Source: Streptomyces spinosisporus | GTDB taxonomy: Bacteria > Actinomycetota > Actinomycetes > Streptomycetales > Streptomycetaceae | Direction: 5' to 3' | NCBI RefSeq assembly: GCF_022698145.1 | Contig: NZ_JALDAX010000011.1 | Coordinates: 186,001-250,000 of the forward strand | DNA length: 64,000 bases | In this document: in pieces, positions 45,281-54,351 of the stretch | How positions within the stretch are numbered: position 1 is the first letter of the stretch | Layout of the letters: the number at the start of each line of letters is the position of its first letter | Made by a program: the position numbers and the translations under genes | The notes under the pieces: model-generated | The model's input: only the letters and a program-made list of their open reading frames with translations | Databases searched by the model: none | What the model was told of the DNA's origin: nothing

Positions 45281-46768
45281 ATGCCGCGCATCCCCGCCGA
45301 CGAGATCCTCATCGCGGGCCGCTGGCGTCGCGGTCGCGGTGTGCCCATCCACACCGCGGACCCGGCCGATGGCACCGTTCTCACCACCGTCCACGCCGCC
45401 TCCGTCGAGGACGTGGAGGAGGCCGCGCATGCCGCCGCCGGGGCCGCCGCCGCGCCCGAATGGCGCGATCTGCTGCCGCACGAACGGGCGCGTGTCCTGC
45501 ACCGGATCGGCGACGCCATCGAGGAGCACGCAGAGGAACTGTCCGCGTTGCAGACCGCCGACACCGGCAAGACCCTCGGCGAGACCCGCGCCCTCGCGCT
45601 GAGCGCCGCGGGCACCTTCCGGTACACGGCGGCGGCGTTGGAGACCGCCGAGGATGCGCTCACGCCGTCACGCGGCCCGTATCTGACGATGAGCGTCCAC
45701 GAGCCGATCGGCGTCGTCGGCGCCATCAACCCCTGGAACTCGCCGATCGCCTCCGACGCGCAGAAGGTCGCGCCCGCACTGGCCGGCGGGAACGCGGTCC
45801 TGCTCAAACCCGCCGAGTGGACACCGCTGGTCTCCCTCGCCCTCGGCCGCATCGTCCACCGGGTGCTGGCAGGGGCCGGGCTGCCGACCGCGCTGCTCGC
45901 GGTGCTGCCGGGCAAGGGCAGCATCGTGGGCGACGCGATCGTCCGGCACCCGCTCGTCGGCCGCATCGGCTTCACCGGCGGCACGGGCACCGGACGCGGC
46001 ATCGCCCACGTGGCCGCCGACAAGCTCATCCCCGCCTCGCTCGAACTCGGCGGCAAGTCGCCGACGATCGTGCGCGAGGACGCCGACGTCGAACAGGCCC
46101 TCTCGGGTGTGATGTACGGGATCTTCTCCTCCAGCGGCCAGTCCTGCATCGCCGGATCGCGCCTCTTCGTCCAGGCCGGCCTCTACGACACCTTCGTCGG
46201 TGAGCTTGTCGACCGCGTAAGGAAGTTGAGAGTCGGTCCGGGCACCTCGCCCGACACGCAGGTGGCCCCGCTCGTGCACCACAGGCACCGCGACGCGGTC
46301 GCCGCGTACGTGGACCTGGCGCGCGAGGAAGGTGGCCGGGTGCTCTGCGGCGGCGCCGCACCGGAGGGGGAGGCGTACGCGAAGGGCGCCTACTACCTGC
46401 CCACCGTGATCGGCGGACTGCCGAACACCGCGCGCACCTGCCAGGAGGAGATCTTCGGCCCCGTACTCGTGGCACTTCGCTACGACGACGAGGACGAACT
46501 CGTCGCACAGGCCAACGACTCCGACTTCGGGCTCGCCTGCGGCATCTGGACCCGGGACGCGCGTGCCGCCTGGCGGCTCGGGCGGCGGATCGACGCCGGG
46601 ACCGTCTGGATCAACACGTACAAGCAGTTCTCCATCTCCACCCCCTTCGCGGGGATGAAGGACTCCGGACTCGGCACCGAGAAGGGACGCGAGCTGATCC
46701 GCGCCTACCAGCGGCAGAAGTCCCTGTACTGGAGCACCGACTCCACACCGCTGCCCTGGGCCAACTGA
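45281..46768 (+). CDS. Aldehyde dehydrogenase (NAD(P)+-dependent)
   Basis: A 495-residue ALDH superfamily enzyme: PIGVVGAINPWNSPIASDAQ, the catalytic Glu motif LELGGKSPTIV, the catalytic Cys in SSGQSCIAGSR and EEIFGPVLVALRYDDEDE. The overall look is that of betaine-aldehyde/hydroxymuconic-semialdehyde dehydrogenases. As first gene of the operon it may oxidise a semialdehyde produced by ring cleavage or by the TPP enzyme. GGAGG lies seven bases upstream of the ATG, downstream of candidate MarR and iron-box sites. Confidence 0.92.
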   Translation: MPRIPADEILIAGRWRRGRGVPIHTADPADGTVLTTVHAASVEDVEEAAHAAAGAAAAPEWRDLLPHERARVLHRIGDAIEEHAEELSALQTADTGKTLGETRALALSAAGTFRYTAAALETAEDALTPSRGPYLTMSVHEPIGVVGAINPWNSPIASDAQKVAPALAGGNAVLLKPAEWTPLVSLALGRIVHRVLAGAGLPTALLAVLPGKGSIVGDAIVRHPLVGRIGFTGGTGTGRGIAHVAADKLIPASLELGGKSPTIVREDADVEQALSGVMYGIFSSSGQSCIAGSRLFVQAGLYDTFVGELVDRVRKLRVGPGTSPDTQVAPLVHHRHRDAVAAYVDLAREEGGRVLCGGAAPEGEAYAKGAYYLPTVIGGLPNTARTCQEEIFGPVLVALRYDDEDELVAQANDSDFGLACGIWTRDARAAWRLGRRIDAGTVWINTYKQFSISTPFAGMKDSGLGTEKGRELIRAYQRQKSLYWSTDSTPLPWAN

Positions 46769-46791
46769 CCCTCTCGTCTGGGAGATTGCAC

Positions 46792-47730
46792 ATGAACCAC
46801 CCCCCGATCGCCCGGCTGCGCGCGCTGCGCTCGGTCGAGCTGCTCACCCCGAACTTCGCCGAGGCCGCCGGCTTCTACGAGGAGGCGTGGGGCCTGGAGG
46901 TCGTCGAGGCCGGGCACAGTGCGAGCTGGCTGCGCGGCACCGGCACCGAGCACCACGCCCTCCAGCTGACCCGCTCCGAGAAGATCGGCCTCGGCCGCCT
47001 CGCCTTCGCCGTCGGCACACCCGCCGAGGTGGACGAGGCCGCACGCCGACTGGAGGCACGCGGCATCACTCTCGTCACCGAGCTCGGCCCCCTCGACCAG
47101 GTCGGCGGCGGCTACGGGCTGCGCTTCCACGACCTCGACGGACGCCTCGTCGAACTCTCCGCCGACACCTGGGCGGTCGCCGCGCGCGGCCGGGACGAGG
47201 CGCTGCCCGTCGGCGTCACGCACGCGGTCCTCAACACCACGGACATCGACGCGGCCGTCGCCTTCTACCGCGATGTGCTCGGCATGCGGGTCTCGGACTG
47301 GTCCGAGCACCAGATGGCGTTCCTGCGCTGCAACACCGACCACCACTGCATCGCCTTCAACCAGGCGCCCTGGGTCTCCCTCAACCACGTGGCGTACGAG
47401 ATGAGTTCGCTCGACCACTTCATGCGCGGACTCGGCCGGCTCCGGCACCACGGCATCACTCCGGAGTGGGGCCCCGGCCGGCACGGCCCCGGCAACAACA
47501 CCTTCTCCTACTTCACCGACCCGACGGGTCTGGTGTGCGAGTACACGTCCGAGGTCGCGCAGATCGTCGAGGACGCGTGGATCTGCCGTACCTGGCGGCG
47601 GACCCCTGAACTGTCCGACACCTGGGGCACCGCGGGCCTGCCCTCGAAGCTGATCCGCGCCCACATGGTGGGCACATCCGACGGCAGCCCCGTCGTCCCG
47701 CCCGTCGACGCCGAAGGAGTCGCAGCATGA
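46792..47730 (+). CDS. VOC-family extradiol dioxygenase-like protein
   Basis: A 312-residue protein with two vicinal-oxygen-chelate modules, about residues 12-125 and 140-255. In the second, His144 (VTHAVLNT), His199 (LNHVAYEM) and Glu250 (VCEYTSEV) form the 2-His-1-carboxylate iron site of type I extradiol dioxygenases such as catechol 2,3-dioxygenase. It could open a catechol-type ring by meta-cleavage. It starts at ATG 46792 behind GGGAG and overlaps the next gene by ATGA. Confidence 0.85.
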   Translation: MNHPPIARLRALRSVELLTPNFAEAAGFYEEAWGLEVVEAGHSASWLRGTGTEHHALQLTRSEKIGLGRLAFAVGTPAEVDEAARRLEARGITLVTELGPLDQVGGGYGLRFHDLDGRLVELSADTWAVAARGRDEALPVGVTHAVLNTTDIDAAVAFYRDVLGMRVSDWSEHQMAFLRCNTDHHCIAFNQAPWVSLNHVAYEMSSLDHFMRGLGRLRHHGITPEWGPGRHGPGNNTFSYFTDPTGLVCEYTSEVAQIVEDAWICRTWRRTPELSDTWGTAGLPSKLIRAHMVGTSDGSPVVPPVDAEGVAA

Positions 47731-48524
47731 GCAGGGTGCGCAAGGTCGGTCTCATCGGCTGGGGAGCCATCGGCCGCGTGGTCGGAGGGGCCGTCGCCGC
47801 CGGTGGCGTGCCGGGCGCCGAACTGGTGGCCGTCGTCGACAACCGGCCCCTCGGAGACGCGGTCCCCGCACCGCAGATGACCGTGGAACAGGTCGTCGAA
47901 CACTGCGACTTGATCGTCGAGGCGGCCGGTCAGGGTGTCGTACGGGGCTGGGGCGAGACCATCCTCGCCTCCGGCACCGACCTCCTCGTGGCGTCCACGG
48001 GAGCCCTGACCGACGAGGAGCTGTCGAAGAAGCTGCTGACCACCGGACCCGGGCGGGTGTATTTCACCGGGGGAGCGGTCGGCGGACTCGACGTGCTCCA
48101 GGCGGTCCGCGCCATGGGGCCGCTGAGCGAGATCAGGCTGACCACCACCAAGCTGCCCTCGACGCTCGAACAGCCGTGGATGGACGAGCAGTTGCTGACC
48201 GCGATGCGGACCGCGACCGGGCCTGTCGAGGTGATGCGCGGCACCGCGCGCGAGGTGCCGGTCAGGTTCCCGAAGTCGACCAACGTCGCCGCCTCCGTGG
48301 CGCTCGCGGTAGGGGACCTCGACGCGGTGCGGGTCAGCGTCGTCGCCGACCCGGCCGCCGTGCACACCTCGCACGTCATCGAGGCGAACGGACCGCAGGG
48401 CTCGTACCGCTTCGAGGTCAGGCACCAGCCGGACCCGGCCAACCCCGCCACCAGCCAGGTCGTTCCGTACGCGGTCCTGCGCTCCCTCGCGGCACTCGCC
48501 GGGCGTTCGGGGCAGATCCTGTGA
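47727..48524 (+). CDS. Aspartate dehydrogenase-like protein (NadX/DUF108)
   Basis: A 265-residue protein: Rossmann VGLIGWGAIGRVVGGAVAAG, IVEAAGQGVVR, and a C-terminal DUF108 domain with FTGGAVGGLDVLQAVRAMG, FPKSTNVAASVALAVGD and HVIEANGPQGSYRFEV. The NSTNVAA-like segment and the His in SHVIEA are typical of L-aspartate dehydrogenases. Here, in an aromatic catabolic operon, it may deaminate or reduce another substrate rather than make NAD precursors. It is coupled on both sides (ATGA, GTGA). Confidence 0.87.
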   Translation: MSRVRKVGLIGWGAIGRVVGGAVAAGGVPGAELVAVVDNRPLGDAVPAPQMTVEQVVEHCDLIVEAAGQGVVRGWGETILASGTDLLVASTGALTDEELSKKLLTTGPGRVYFTGGAVGGLDVLQAVRAMGPLSEIRLTTTKLPSTLEQPWMDEQLLTAMRTATGPVEVMRGTAREVPVRFPKSTNVAASVALAVGDLDAVRVSVVADPAAVHTSHVIEANGPQGSYRFEVRHQPDPANPATSQVVPYAVLRSLAALAGRSGQIL

Positions 48525-49330
48525 CGGCGTATGGCATCGCCGGGCTGCACCTCGAACAGGCGGGCGCCGGTGGACCGCTGGTGCTGTGCCTGCACGGCAT
48601 CGGGTCGTCCTCCGCCGCCTTTTCGCCCCAACTACAGGCGCTTGCGGGCAACTTCAGGGTGCTTGCGTGGGATGCGCCGGGTTACGCCAAGTCGGCGGAC
48701 CCGGAAAGGGAGTTGAGCCTCGACGACTACGCCGACGCCGCGGCCGCGGTCATCCGCGCACATGACGGCGGCGGTGGCGCACATGTCCTCGGCGTCTCCT
48801 GGGGCGGCGTGATCGCGCTGCGGCTCGCCACCCGCCACCCGGACCTCGTCGCCTCGCTGACGATCGCCGACTCCACCCCCGGTTCCGGCACGACCCCAGA
48901 GAAGGCCGCTGGGATGCGCGCCCGCATCGCCGAACTCGCCGAGCTCGGACCGCGCGCCTTCGCCGAGCGGCGCGGCCCCCGCCTGCTCTCCGCCGGAGCG
49001 CCGAACGAGCTTCTCCGGCGCGTCGTCGACACCATGGCCGACTCGATCCGCCTGCCCGGCTACGGATACGCGGCCGAGTCCATGGCCACCACCGACCTGC
49101 GCGGAGAACTCGCCCGGGTCACCGCGCCCACCCTCGTCCTGTGCGGCGACCAGGACCGCGTCACCGGTCCCGAAGCCTCACAGGTCCTGGCCGGCGGTCT
49201 GCACAGGACCGCGTACGTGATCGTCAAGGACGCCGGTCACCTGGCCAACCAGGAGCAGCCCGAGCACTTCAACGCCTGGCTGCTGTCCCACCTGCACATC
49301 GTCACCAACTCCCGGACCAGCAAGGGATGA
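48521..49330 (+). CDS. Alpha/beta hydrolase, meta-cleavage-product-hydrolase-like
   Basis: A 269-residue enzyme: oxyanion motif LCLHGIGSSSAAF, RVLAWDAPGYAKS, nucleophile elbow VLGVSWGGVIALRLA, acid VLCGDQDRVTGP and His in DAGHLANQEQPEHF. The fold and context, next to an extradiol dioxygenase-like gene, suit a C-C bond hydrolase acting on a ring-cleavage product, though an ester or lactone hydrolase is equally compatible. It starts at GTG 48521, overlapping the preceding stop. Confidence 0.87.
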   Translation: MTAYGIAGLHLEQAGAGGPLVLCLHGIGSSSAAFSPQLQALAGNFRVLAWDAPGYAKSADPERELSLDDYADAAAAVIRAHDGGGGAHVLGVSWGGVIALRLATRHPDLVASLTIADSTPGSGTTPEKAAGMRARIAELAELGPRAFAERRGPRLLSAGAPNELLRRVVDTMADSIRLPGYGYAAESMATTDLRGELARVTAPTLVLCGDQDRVTGPEASQVLAGGLHRTAYVIVKDAGHLANQEQPEHFNAWLLSHLHIVTNSRTSKG

Positions 49331-49857
49331 CCACCATGCCGATCACCACCACCGAGTACGACAACGGCGGCGACCTCGCCAAGTACACCGACGCCCTCAT
49401 CGCCACCAAGAACTCCCGCGAGCCCGACTGGGGCACCCTGTCCTTCCAGGAGAAGGCCGGCCCGCAGTACAAGCGCGCACAGATCCGCTACGTCGGCTCC
49501 GGCGCCACCGGCAACCACGAGAACGACAACCGCATCCTCCCCTCCGGCGGCTTCACCTTCTCCAACATGCTGCTGCCGCCCGGCGCCGAGGGCCCGGCCC
49601 ACACCCACCACGACGTCGAGGAGGCCTTCTTCGTCCTGGAGGGCCAGGTCCGCGTCGGCATCCACCGCGGTCCGGACGAGGTCGAGTACCGCACCCTCGG
49701 CTACCGCGACATGATCGTGGTGCCGGCCGGGGTGACCCGTTCGCTGAAGAACGAGGGCGACACGGACGCACTGTTCTGCGTGATCATCGGCACGCAGAAG
49801 CCGCAGGTGCCGACCTACCCCGAGTACTCGCCGCTGTACGGCATCACCCGTGACTGA
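49327..49857 (+). CDS. Cupin domain protein
   Basis: A single-domain cupin of 176 residues: GPAHTHHDVEEAFFVLEGQV with the HxHH...E metal-binding set, and RDMIVVPAGVTRSLKNEGDT as the second motif. Catalytic role unknown; small cupins in catabolic operons can be dioxygenases, isomerases or decarboxylases. The ATG at 49327 overlaps the previous stop, but ATG 49336 has a better placed AAGGG and may be the true start. Confidence 0.85.
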   Translation: MTTMPITTTEYDNGGDLAKYTDALIATKNSREPDWGTLSFQEKAGPQYKRAQIRYVGSGATGNHENDNRILPSGGFTFSNMLLPPGAEGPAHTHHDVEEAFFVLEGQVRVGIHRGPDEVEYRTLGYRDMIVVPAGVTRSLKNEGDTDALFCVIIGTQKPQVPTYPEYSPLYGITRD

Positions 49858-50593
49858 GCAGCCGCGAACGGTCGTCGTCACCGGTGGGGGCCGTGGTCTG
49901 GGGGAGGCCATGGCCCGCCGGGCCGGCGCGGACGGCTACCGGGTCGTCGTCGCCGAGCTGAACGAGCAGTGGGGCCGACGGACGGCTCGGGCCGTCCAAG
50001 AGGCGGGCGGCGAGGCGGAGTTCGTACCACTGGACGTCGCCGACCCGGCCTCGGTCGAGGCACTGGCCGCCTGGCTGGCACCTCGCGGCGCCGTCCACGG
50101 ACTGGTCAACAACGCGGCACTCGCCAACGGCGTCGGCGGCAAGTACTTCCAGGACATCGACGTCGAGGTGTGGGACCGGCTGATGGCGGTCAACGCGCGC
50201 GGGCCCTGGCTCGTCGCCAAGCACCTGCTCCCGCTGATGGCGTGGCCCGGCCGCATCGTCAACATCGCCTCGGACGCCGCCCTCTACGGCTCACCGCGGC
50301 TCGCCCACTACATCGCCTCCAAGGGCGCCGTCATCGCGCTGACCCGGGCGATGGCCCGTGAGCTGGGCCCCGAGGGCATCACGGTGAACGCCGTGGCGCC
50401 CGGCCTGACGGAGATCGAGGCGACCGAGACCGTACCCGCCGAACGCCATGCGCTGTACGCGCAGAACCGGGCGATCGCACGGCCCCAGCAGGCCGACGAC
50501 CTGGTCGGGACGGTGTCGTTCCTCCTCGGAGCGGAGTCCGGCTATCTCACGGGTCAAGTGATCGCCGTCAACGGCGGCTTCACGATGCACTGA
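49850..50593 (+). CDS. SDR family oxidoreductase (canonical)
   Basis: A 247-residue SDR with TGGGRGLGEAMARRA, LVNNAALANG, catalytic Ser in NIASDAALYG, and HYIASKGAVIALTRAMA providing Tyr and Lys, plus YLTGQVIAVNGGF at the end. It should be an active NAD(P)-dependent dehydrogenase, for instance for a cis-diol or hydroxy acid formed by the Rieske oxygenase. It starts at GTG 49850, overlapping the cupin stop by eight bases. Confidence 0.9.
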   Translation: MTEQPRTVVVTGGGRGLGEAMARRAGADGYRVVVAELNEQWGRRTARAVQEAGGEAEFVPLDVADPASVEALAAWLAPRGAVHGLVNNAALANGVGGKYFQDIDVEVWDRLMAVNARGPWLVAKHLLPLMAWPGRIVNIASDAALYGSPRLAHYIASKGAVIALTRAMARELGPEGITVNAVAPGLTEIEATETVPAERHALYAQNRAIARPQQADDLVGTVSFLLGAESGYLTGQVIAVNGGFTMH

Positions 50594-50634
50594 CCCACCC
50601 CTGCGTCCCGCACCACCACTTCCAAGGAGTTCTC

Positions 50635-51426
50635 ATGGACCTCGGCCTCGCCGACCGCACCGTGCTGGTCACCGGGGGCAGTTCGGGTGTCGGCCTGGCC
50701 ACCGTCCGGGCCCTGCTCGACGAAGGCGCCAACGTCGCCACCTGCGGCCGCGACGCCGAACGGCTCGCCAAGGCGGCCGCGCACCTGGGCGCCGGTTCCG
50801 ACCGGCTGTTCCACAGCGTGTGCGACGTACGGGACTCCGACGCCGTGGGCGACTTCGTCGAGCGCGCGGCGGACCGCTTCGGCGGGCGCCTCGACGCGCT
50901 CGTCAACAACGCGGGCCAGTCCCGTATGAAGCCGCTCGACGAGACGACCGCCGAGGACTGGCGCGACGAACTGGAGCTGAAGTTCGCCGGCGTGCTCAAC
51001 CCCCTTGCCGCCGCCCGCGGTTACCTGCGCGCCTCGGACGCGGCGGCGATCGTCAACGTCAACGCCGTCCTCGCCAAGCAGCCGGAGACCCGGCTGATCA
51101 CGACGAGCGCCGCGCGCGCCGGCATCCTCAACCTCTCCAAGTCCCTGGCCACCGAGCTCGCCAAGGACGGCATCCGCGTCAACTCCGTCTGCCTCGGCCT
51201 CATCGACACCGGCCAGTGGACGCGCCGCCACGCGGCCACCGCCGGCGACCTCGGCCACGAGGAGTGGCAGGCCGAGCTCGCCGCCGACCGGGGCGTCGCG
51301 CTCGGCCGGCTGGGCCGCGCCGAGGAGGTCGCGTACGCCATCGTCTCCCTGCTCTCCCCACGCGCCTCGTACATCACCGGAACCAGCATCGACGTCTGCG
51401 GCGGAGTCGGCCGCGGCATCCTCTGA
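50635..51426 (+). CDS. SDR-like protein with degenerate active site
   Basis: A 263-residue SDR fold protein with an intact cofactor motif (TGGSSGVGLATVRAL) and VNNAGQSRMKP, but the catalytic region is changed. The usual Ser position reads NVNAVLA (residues 141-147), and the YxxxK position reads T157-S-A-A-R161 in ITTSAARAGILNLSKS. The C-terminal cofactor contacts (NSVCLGLIDTG, YITGTSIDVCGG) remain. It may bind NAD(P) without classical SDR catalysis, or use other residues. AAGGAG precedes the ATG. Confidence 0.87.
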   Translation: MDLGLADRTVLVTGGSSGVGLATVRALLDEGANVATCGRDAERLAKAAAHLGAGSDRLFHSVCDVRDSDAVGDFVERAADRFGGRLDALVNNAGQSRMKPLDETTAEDWRDELELKFAGVLNPLAAARGYLRASDAAAIVNVNAVLAKQPETRLITTSAARAGILNLSKSLATELAKDGIRVNSVCLGLIDTGQWTRRHAATAGDLGHEEWQAELAADRGVALGRLGRAEEVAYAIVSLLSPRASYITGTSIDVCGGVGRGIL

Positions 51427-51436
51427 GGAGCCCTCC

Positions 51437-53077
51437 ATGACCCCTGTGACCCACCGCAATGGAGGCGAACTCCTCGCCGCCCACCTCACCTCGCTGGGCA
51501 TCGACGCCGTCTTCGGCATTGTCTCCGTGCACAACCTTCCGCTGGTGGAGGCCATCGAGGCCGACCCGGGGCTGCGTTTCGTACCCGTACGCCACGAGGC
51601 CACCGCCGTGAACGCCGCCGACGCGTACGGCCGCGCACGCGGCAGCATCGGCTGCGCGCTCACCTCGACCGGCACCGGCGCGGGCAACGCGGCCGGATCC
51701 CTCGTCGAGTCCCTGTCCGCGGGGACGGCCGTCCTGCACATCACGGGACAGGTCGAATCCGCGTACCTCGGCAGTGGGCGGGGCTTCATCCACGAGACGA
51801 AGGACCAGCTCGGGATGCTCACCGCGGTGTCGAAATACGCCGCGACCGTCACCTCCACCCGTGACGCGGGGCGCATCCTGCGCGAGGCGTCCGCCGCCGC
51901 CCTTACCGCTCCCGCCGGGCCCGCGAGCGTCGAGTGGCCGATCGACCTGCAGTACGCGGCACAGCAAGACGACGGTTCCACGCCTCAGGCCGTCGAGCCC
52001 CCGGTCCCCGACAAGGCACAACTCGCCGCCGCACGCGCGCTGTTGGCGTCCGCCCGGCAACCGCTGATCTGGGCGGGCGGCGGCGCGAACACCGCGCGGG
52101 CCGAACTCCTGGCACTCGTCGAGGCGACCGGCGCGGGTCTGCTCACCTCCAACTCCGGGCGTGGCGCCGTACCGGAGGACCACGAGCAGGTCATCGGCAA
52201 CTTCGCCACCACGCCCGCCGTTCGCGCCCTGCTGAAGGACGCCGACGTCCTCGTCACCGTCGGCACCCACTTCCGCTCCAACGAGACCGCCGACTACGGG
52301 CTCGAACTGCCCACCGCCCACATCCAGATCGACATCGACACCGCCGCACTCGGCCGCGTGTACCCGGCCCGGCACGCACTCCACGGTGCCGCGTCCGCCG
52401 TCCTGCCCGAACTCACCACGGCAGCCAGGCGCGCGAACGCCGCCTGGACGGACCGTGTTCGTCGCGTCCGCGAAGAGGTCCGCGCCACACTGCACGACAC
52501 CATCGGCCCCCAGGCCGCCCTCTGCGACGCCCTCGCCGACGCCCTGCCCCGTGGTGCCGTCGTCGCCCGCGACGTCACCATCCCGTCCTCCTCCTGGGGC
52601 AACCGCCTGCTGCCGCTGCACGATCCGCGCGCCAACGTCTTTCCGCGCGGCGGCGGCATCGGGCAGGGCCTCGGCATGGGCATCGGCGCGGCCGTCGCCC
52701 GCCCGGACGAACCGACCGTCGTCATCGCCGGCGACGGCGGACTCGCGGTCCACCTCGGCGAACTGCTCACACTGGCCCAGGAGCGACCGCGCCTGACACT
52801 CGTCGTCTTCAACGACGGCGGCTACGGCGTGCTGCGCAACATGCAGGACAAGTACAGCGAACGCCGCTCCGGAGTCGACCTGTTCACCCCGGACTTCGCC
52901 ACGCTCGCCACCGCCTGCGGCCTGACGTACGCGCGCATCTCCGACGCGTCCGACGCCGCGGCCGTCATCAAAGCCGCCGTCGCCCATGACGGACCCACGC
53001 TCGTCGAGGTGGACCTCGCCGCGCTCGGCCCCATGAAGAACCCGTTCACCCCGCCCGTGAAGATCCCCACCGCGTAG
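51437..53077 (+). CDS. Thiamine diphosphate-dependent enzyme (acetolactate synthase/benzoylformate decarboxylase-like)
   Basis: A 546-residue TPP enzyme with the three-domain layout. The N-terminal Pyr domain has the cofactor-activating Glu54 in VRHEATAVNAADAYGRA; a central domain follows; and the PP domain has GDGGLAVHLGELLTLAQ leading to VVFNDGGYG (the GDG...N metal/diphosphate motif). Members decarboxylate 2-oxo acids or make/break acyloins. In this operon a 2-oxo acid intermediate giving an aldehyde for the ALDH is a coherent guess. GGAGCCC lies before the ATG. Confidence 0.9.
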   Translation: MTPVTHRNGGELLAAHLTSLGIDAVFGIVSVHNLPLVEAIEADPGLRFVPVRHEATAVNAADAYGRARGSIGCALTSTGTGAGNAAGSLVESLSAGTAVLHITGQVESAYLGSGRGFIHETKDQLGMLTAVSKYAATVTSTRDAGRILREASAAALTAPAGPASVEWPIDLQYAAQQDDGSTPQAVEPPVPDKAQLAAARALLASARQPLIWAGGGANTARAELLALVEATGAGLLTSNSGRGAVPEDHEQVIGNFATTPAVRALLKDADVLVTVGTHFRSNETADYGLELPTAHIQIDIDTAALGRVYPARHALHGAASAVLPELTTAARRANAAWTDRVRRVREEVRATLHDTIGPQAALCDALADALPRGAVVARDVTIPSSSWGNRLLPLHDPRANVFPRGGGIGQGLGMGIGAAVARPDEPTVVIAGDGGLAVHLGELLTLAQERPRLTLVVFNDGGYGVLRNMQDKYSERRSGVDLFTPDFATLATACGLTYARISDASDAAAVIKAAVAHDGPTLVEVDLAALGPMKNPFTPPVKIPTA

Positions 53078-53089
53078 GGAGGCCCCACC

Positions 53090-54037
53090 ATGAGCAGCAC
53101 CGAAGAGCAGGAGCTCGACCTCCTGGTCCACCGGATGACCTGGGAGGCCGAGGGCGTCCTCTCCGTCGAACTGACCCACCCCGACGGCAAACCGCTCCCG
53201 GCCTGGACACCCGGCGCGCACCTGGACCTTCATGTCGGCGGCCACGTGCGGCAGTACAGCCTGTGCGGCGACCCGGCGAACAGCGCCGTGTACCGGCTCG
53301 GCATCCTCAACGAGCCGTCCTCACGCGGCGGTTCGCGCCATGTGCACAGCAGCCTGCGGCCCGGCCACACTGTGCGGGTGGCCGGGCCGCGCAACCACTT
53401 CGCGCTGGAACCCGCCGCCTCCTACGTCTTCATCGCCGGCGGCATCGGCATCACACCCATCCTGGCGATGGCCCGACAGGCACAACGCGACGGCACCCCC
53501 TATCGGTTGGTCCACGGAGGGCGCACACGGGCGTCGATGGCGTTCGGCAGCGAGCTCGCCGCGCTCACCGGCGGCCAGGTCGGCTTCGTACCGCAGGACG
53601 AGCAGGGCCACATCGATCTGGCGGGCATCCTCGCGGACCTTCCCGCCGACGCCCTCGTGTACTGCTGCGGCCCGGAACCACTGTTGCAGGCGGTCGAAGA
53701 CGCCGTCCCCGAAGCGCAGTTGAGAACCGAGCGGTTCGCCGCTCCGGTCGTGGAACGCGGCGCCGACGACAGCTCCTTCGACGTCGAATGCCGTACGTCG
53801 GGGGTGACCCTGAACGTCGGCCCCGACACCTCCATCCTGGAGGCCGCCGAGAACGCAGGCCTTGACGTCAACTCCTCGTGCCGTGACGGAATCTGCGGCT
53901 CCTGCGAGACCCGCGTCCTCGCCGGTACCCCCGATCACCGCGACTTCCTGCTCACCGAGGCCGAGCACGCGGCGGGCCGGACGATGATGATCTGCGTCTC
54001 GCGCTGCGTCTCGGACCGACTGGTCCTGGACCTCTGA
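53090..54037 (+). CDS. Phthalate dioxygenase reductase/VanB-type oxidoreductase
   Basis: A 315-residue reductase with an FMN-binding barrel (RQYSLCGDP), a NAD-binding domain (FIAGGIGITPILAMAR, YCCGPEPLLQAVEDA) and a C-terminal plant-type [2Fe-2S] ferredoxin (CRDGICGSCETRV and the distal Cys in MMICVSRC). It passes electrons from NADH to the Rieske oxygenase encoded at 54352. Order FMN-NAD-Fe/S is that of VanB and phthalate dioxygenase reductase. It follows the TPP gene by 12 bp. Confidence 0.92.
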   Translation: MSSTEEQELDLLVHRMTWEAEGVLSVELTHPDGKPLPAWTPGAHLDLHVGGHVRQYSLCGDPANSAVYRLGILNEPSSRGGSRHVHSSLRPGHTVRVAGPRNHFALEPAASYVFIAGGIGITPILAMARQAQRDGTPYRLVHGGRTRASMAFGSELAALTGGQVGFVPQDEQGHIDLAGILADLPADALVYCCGPEPLLQAVEDAVPEAQLRTERFAAPVVERGADDSSFDVECRTSGVTLNVGPDTSILEAAENAGLDVNSSCRDGICGSCETRVLAGTPDHRDFLLTEAEHAAGRTMMICVSRCVSDRLVLDL

Positions 54038-54125
54038 TTTCTCTCGGTCGCCGCGTGTCCGGACCCCGCCGACACCCGACCGCTCCGCAACCCCTCTGGA
54101 CCTCTGAGACCCGTACGGATACCTG

Positions 54126-54350
54126 ATGCCCGACACCTGGCCCCACCTGGACCCCCACCAGACCCGAGACCACGAACCCACCCCGTACGAGCTGAAGCTC
54201 GCGCGCACCCTCGAGGACATCTTCACCAACGACGGCCATGAGCTCAGCGACGTGCTCGCGGGCCTCAACTCCCGTCAGCTGCACACCCCCACGGGAGAAC
54301 CCTGGACCGAGGAGTCCTTCCGCGCCGAGATGCACCGCCTGGGAGCCTGA
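54126..54350 (+). CDS. Small recombinase-like helix domain protein
   Basis: A 74-residue protein: TPYELKLARTLEDIFTNDGH, then ELSDVLAGLNSRQLHTPTGE and PWTEESFRAEMHRLGA. It resembles the helical DNA-recognition segment of serine recombinases (the GxxTPxGxxWTxxSFxxxL pattern) but stands alone. Such short proteins occur beside Rieske oxygenase genes; their role is not established. It sits directly before the oxygenase gene (1-bp gap). No strong ribosome binding site before the ATG. Confidence 0.75.
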   Translation: MPDTWPHLDPHQTRDHEPTPYELKLARTLEDIFTNDGHELSDVLAGLNSRQLHTPTGEPWTEESFRAEMHRLGA

Positions 54351-54351
54351 C

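Noticed and set aside
54126-54350. Site-specific recombinase fragment marking an integrated element
   Set aside because: The protein is short, in frame and placed neatly in an oxygenase operon; no catalytic domain or repeats are nearby.
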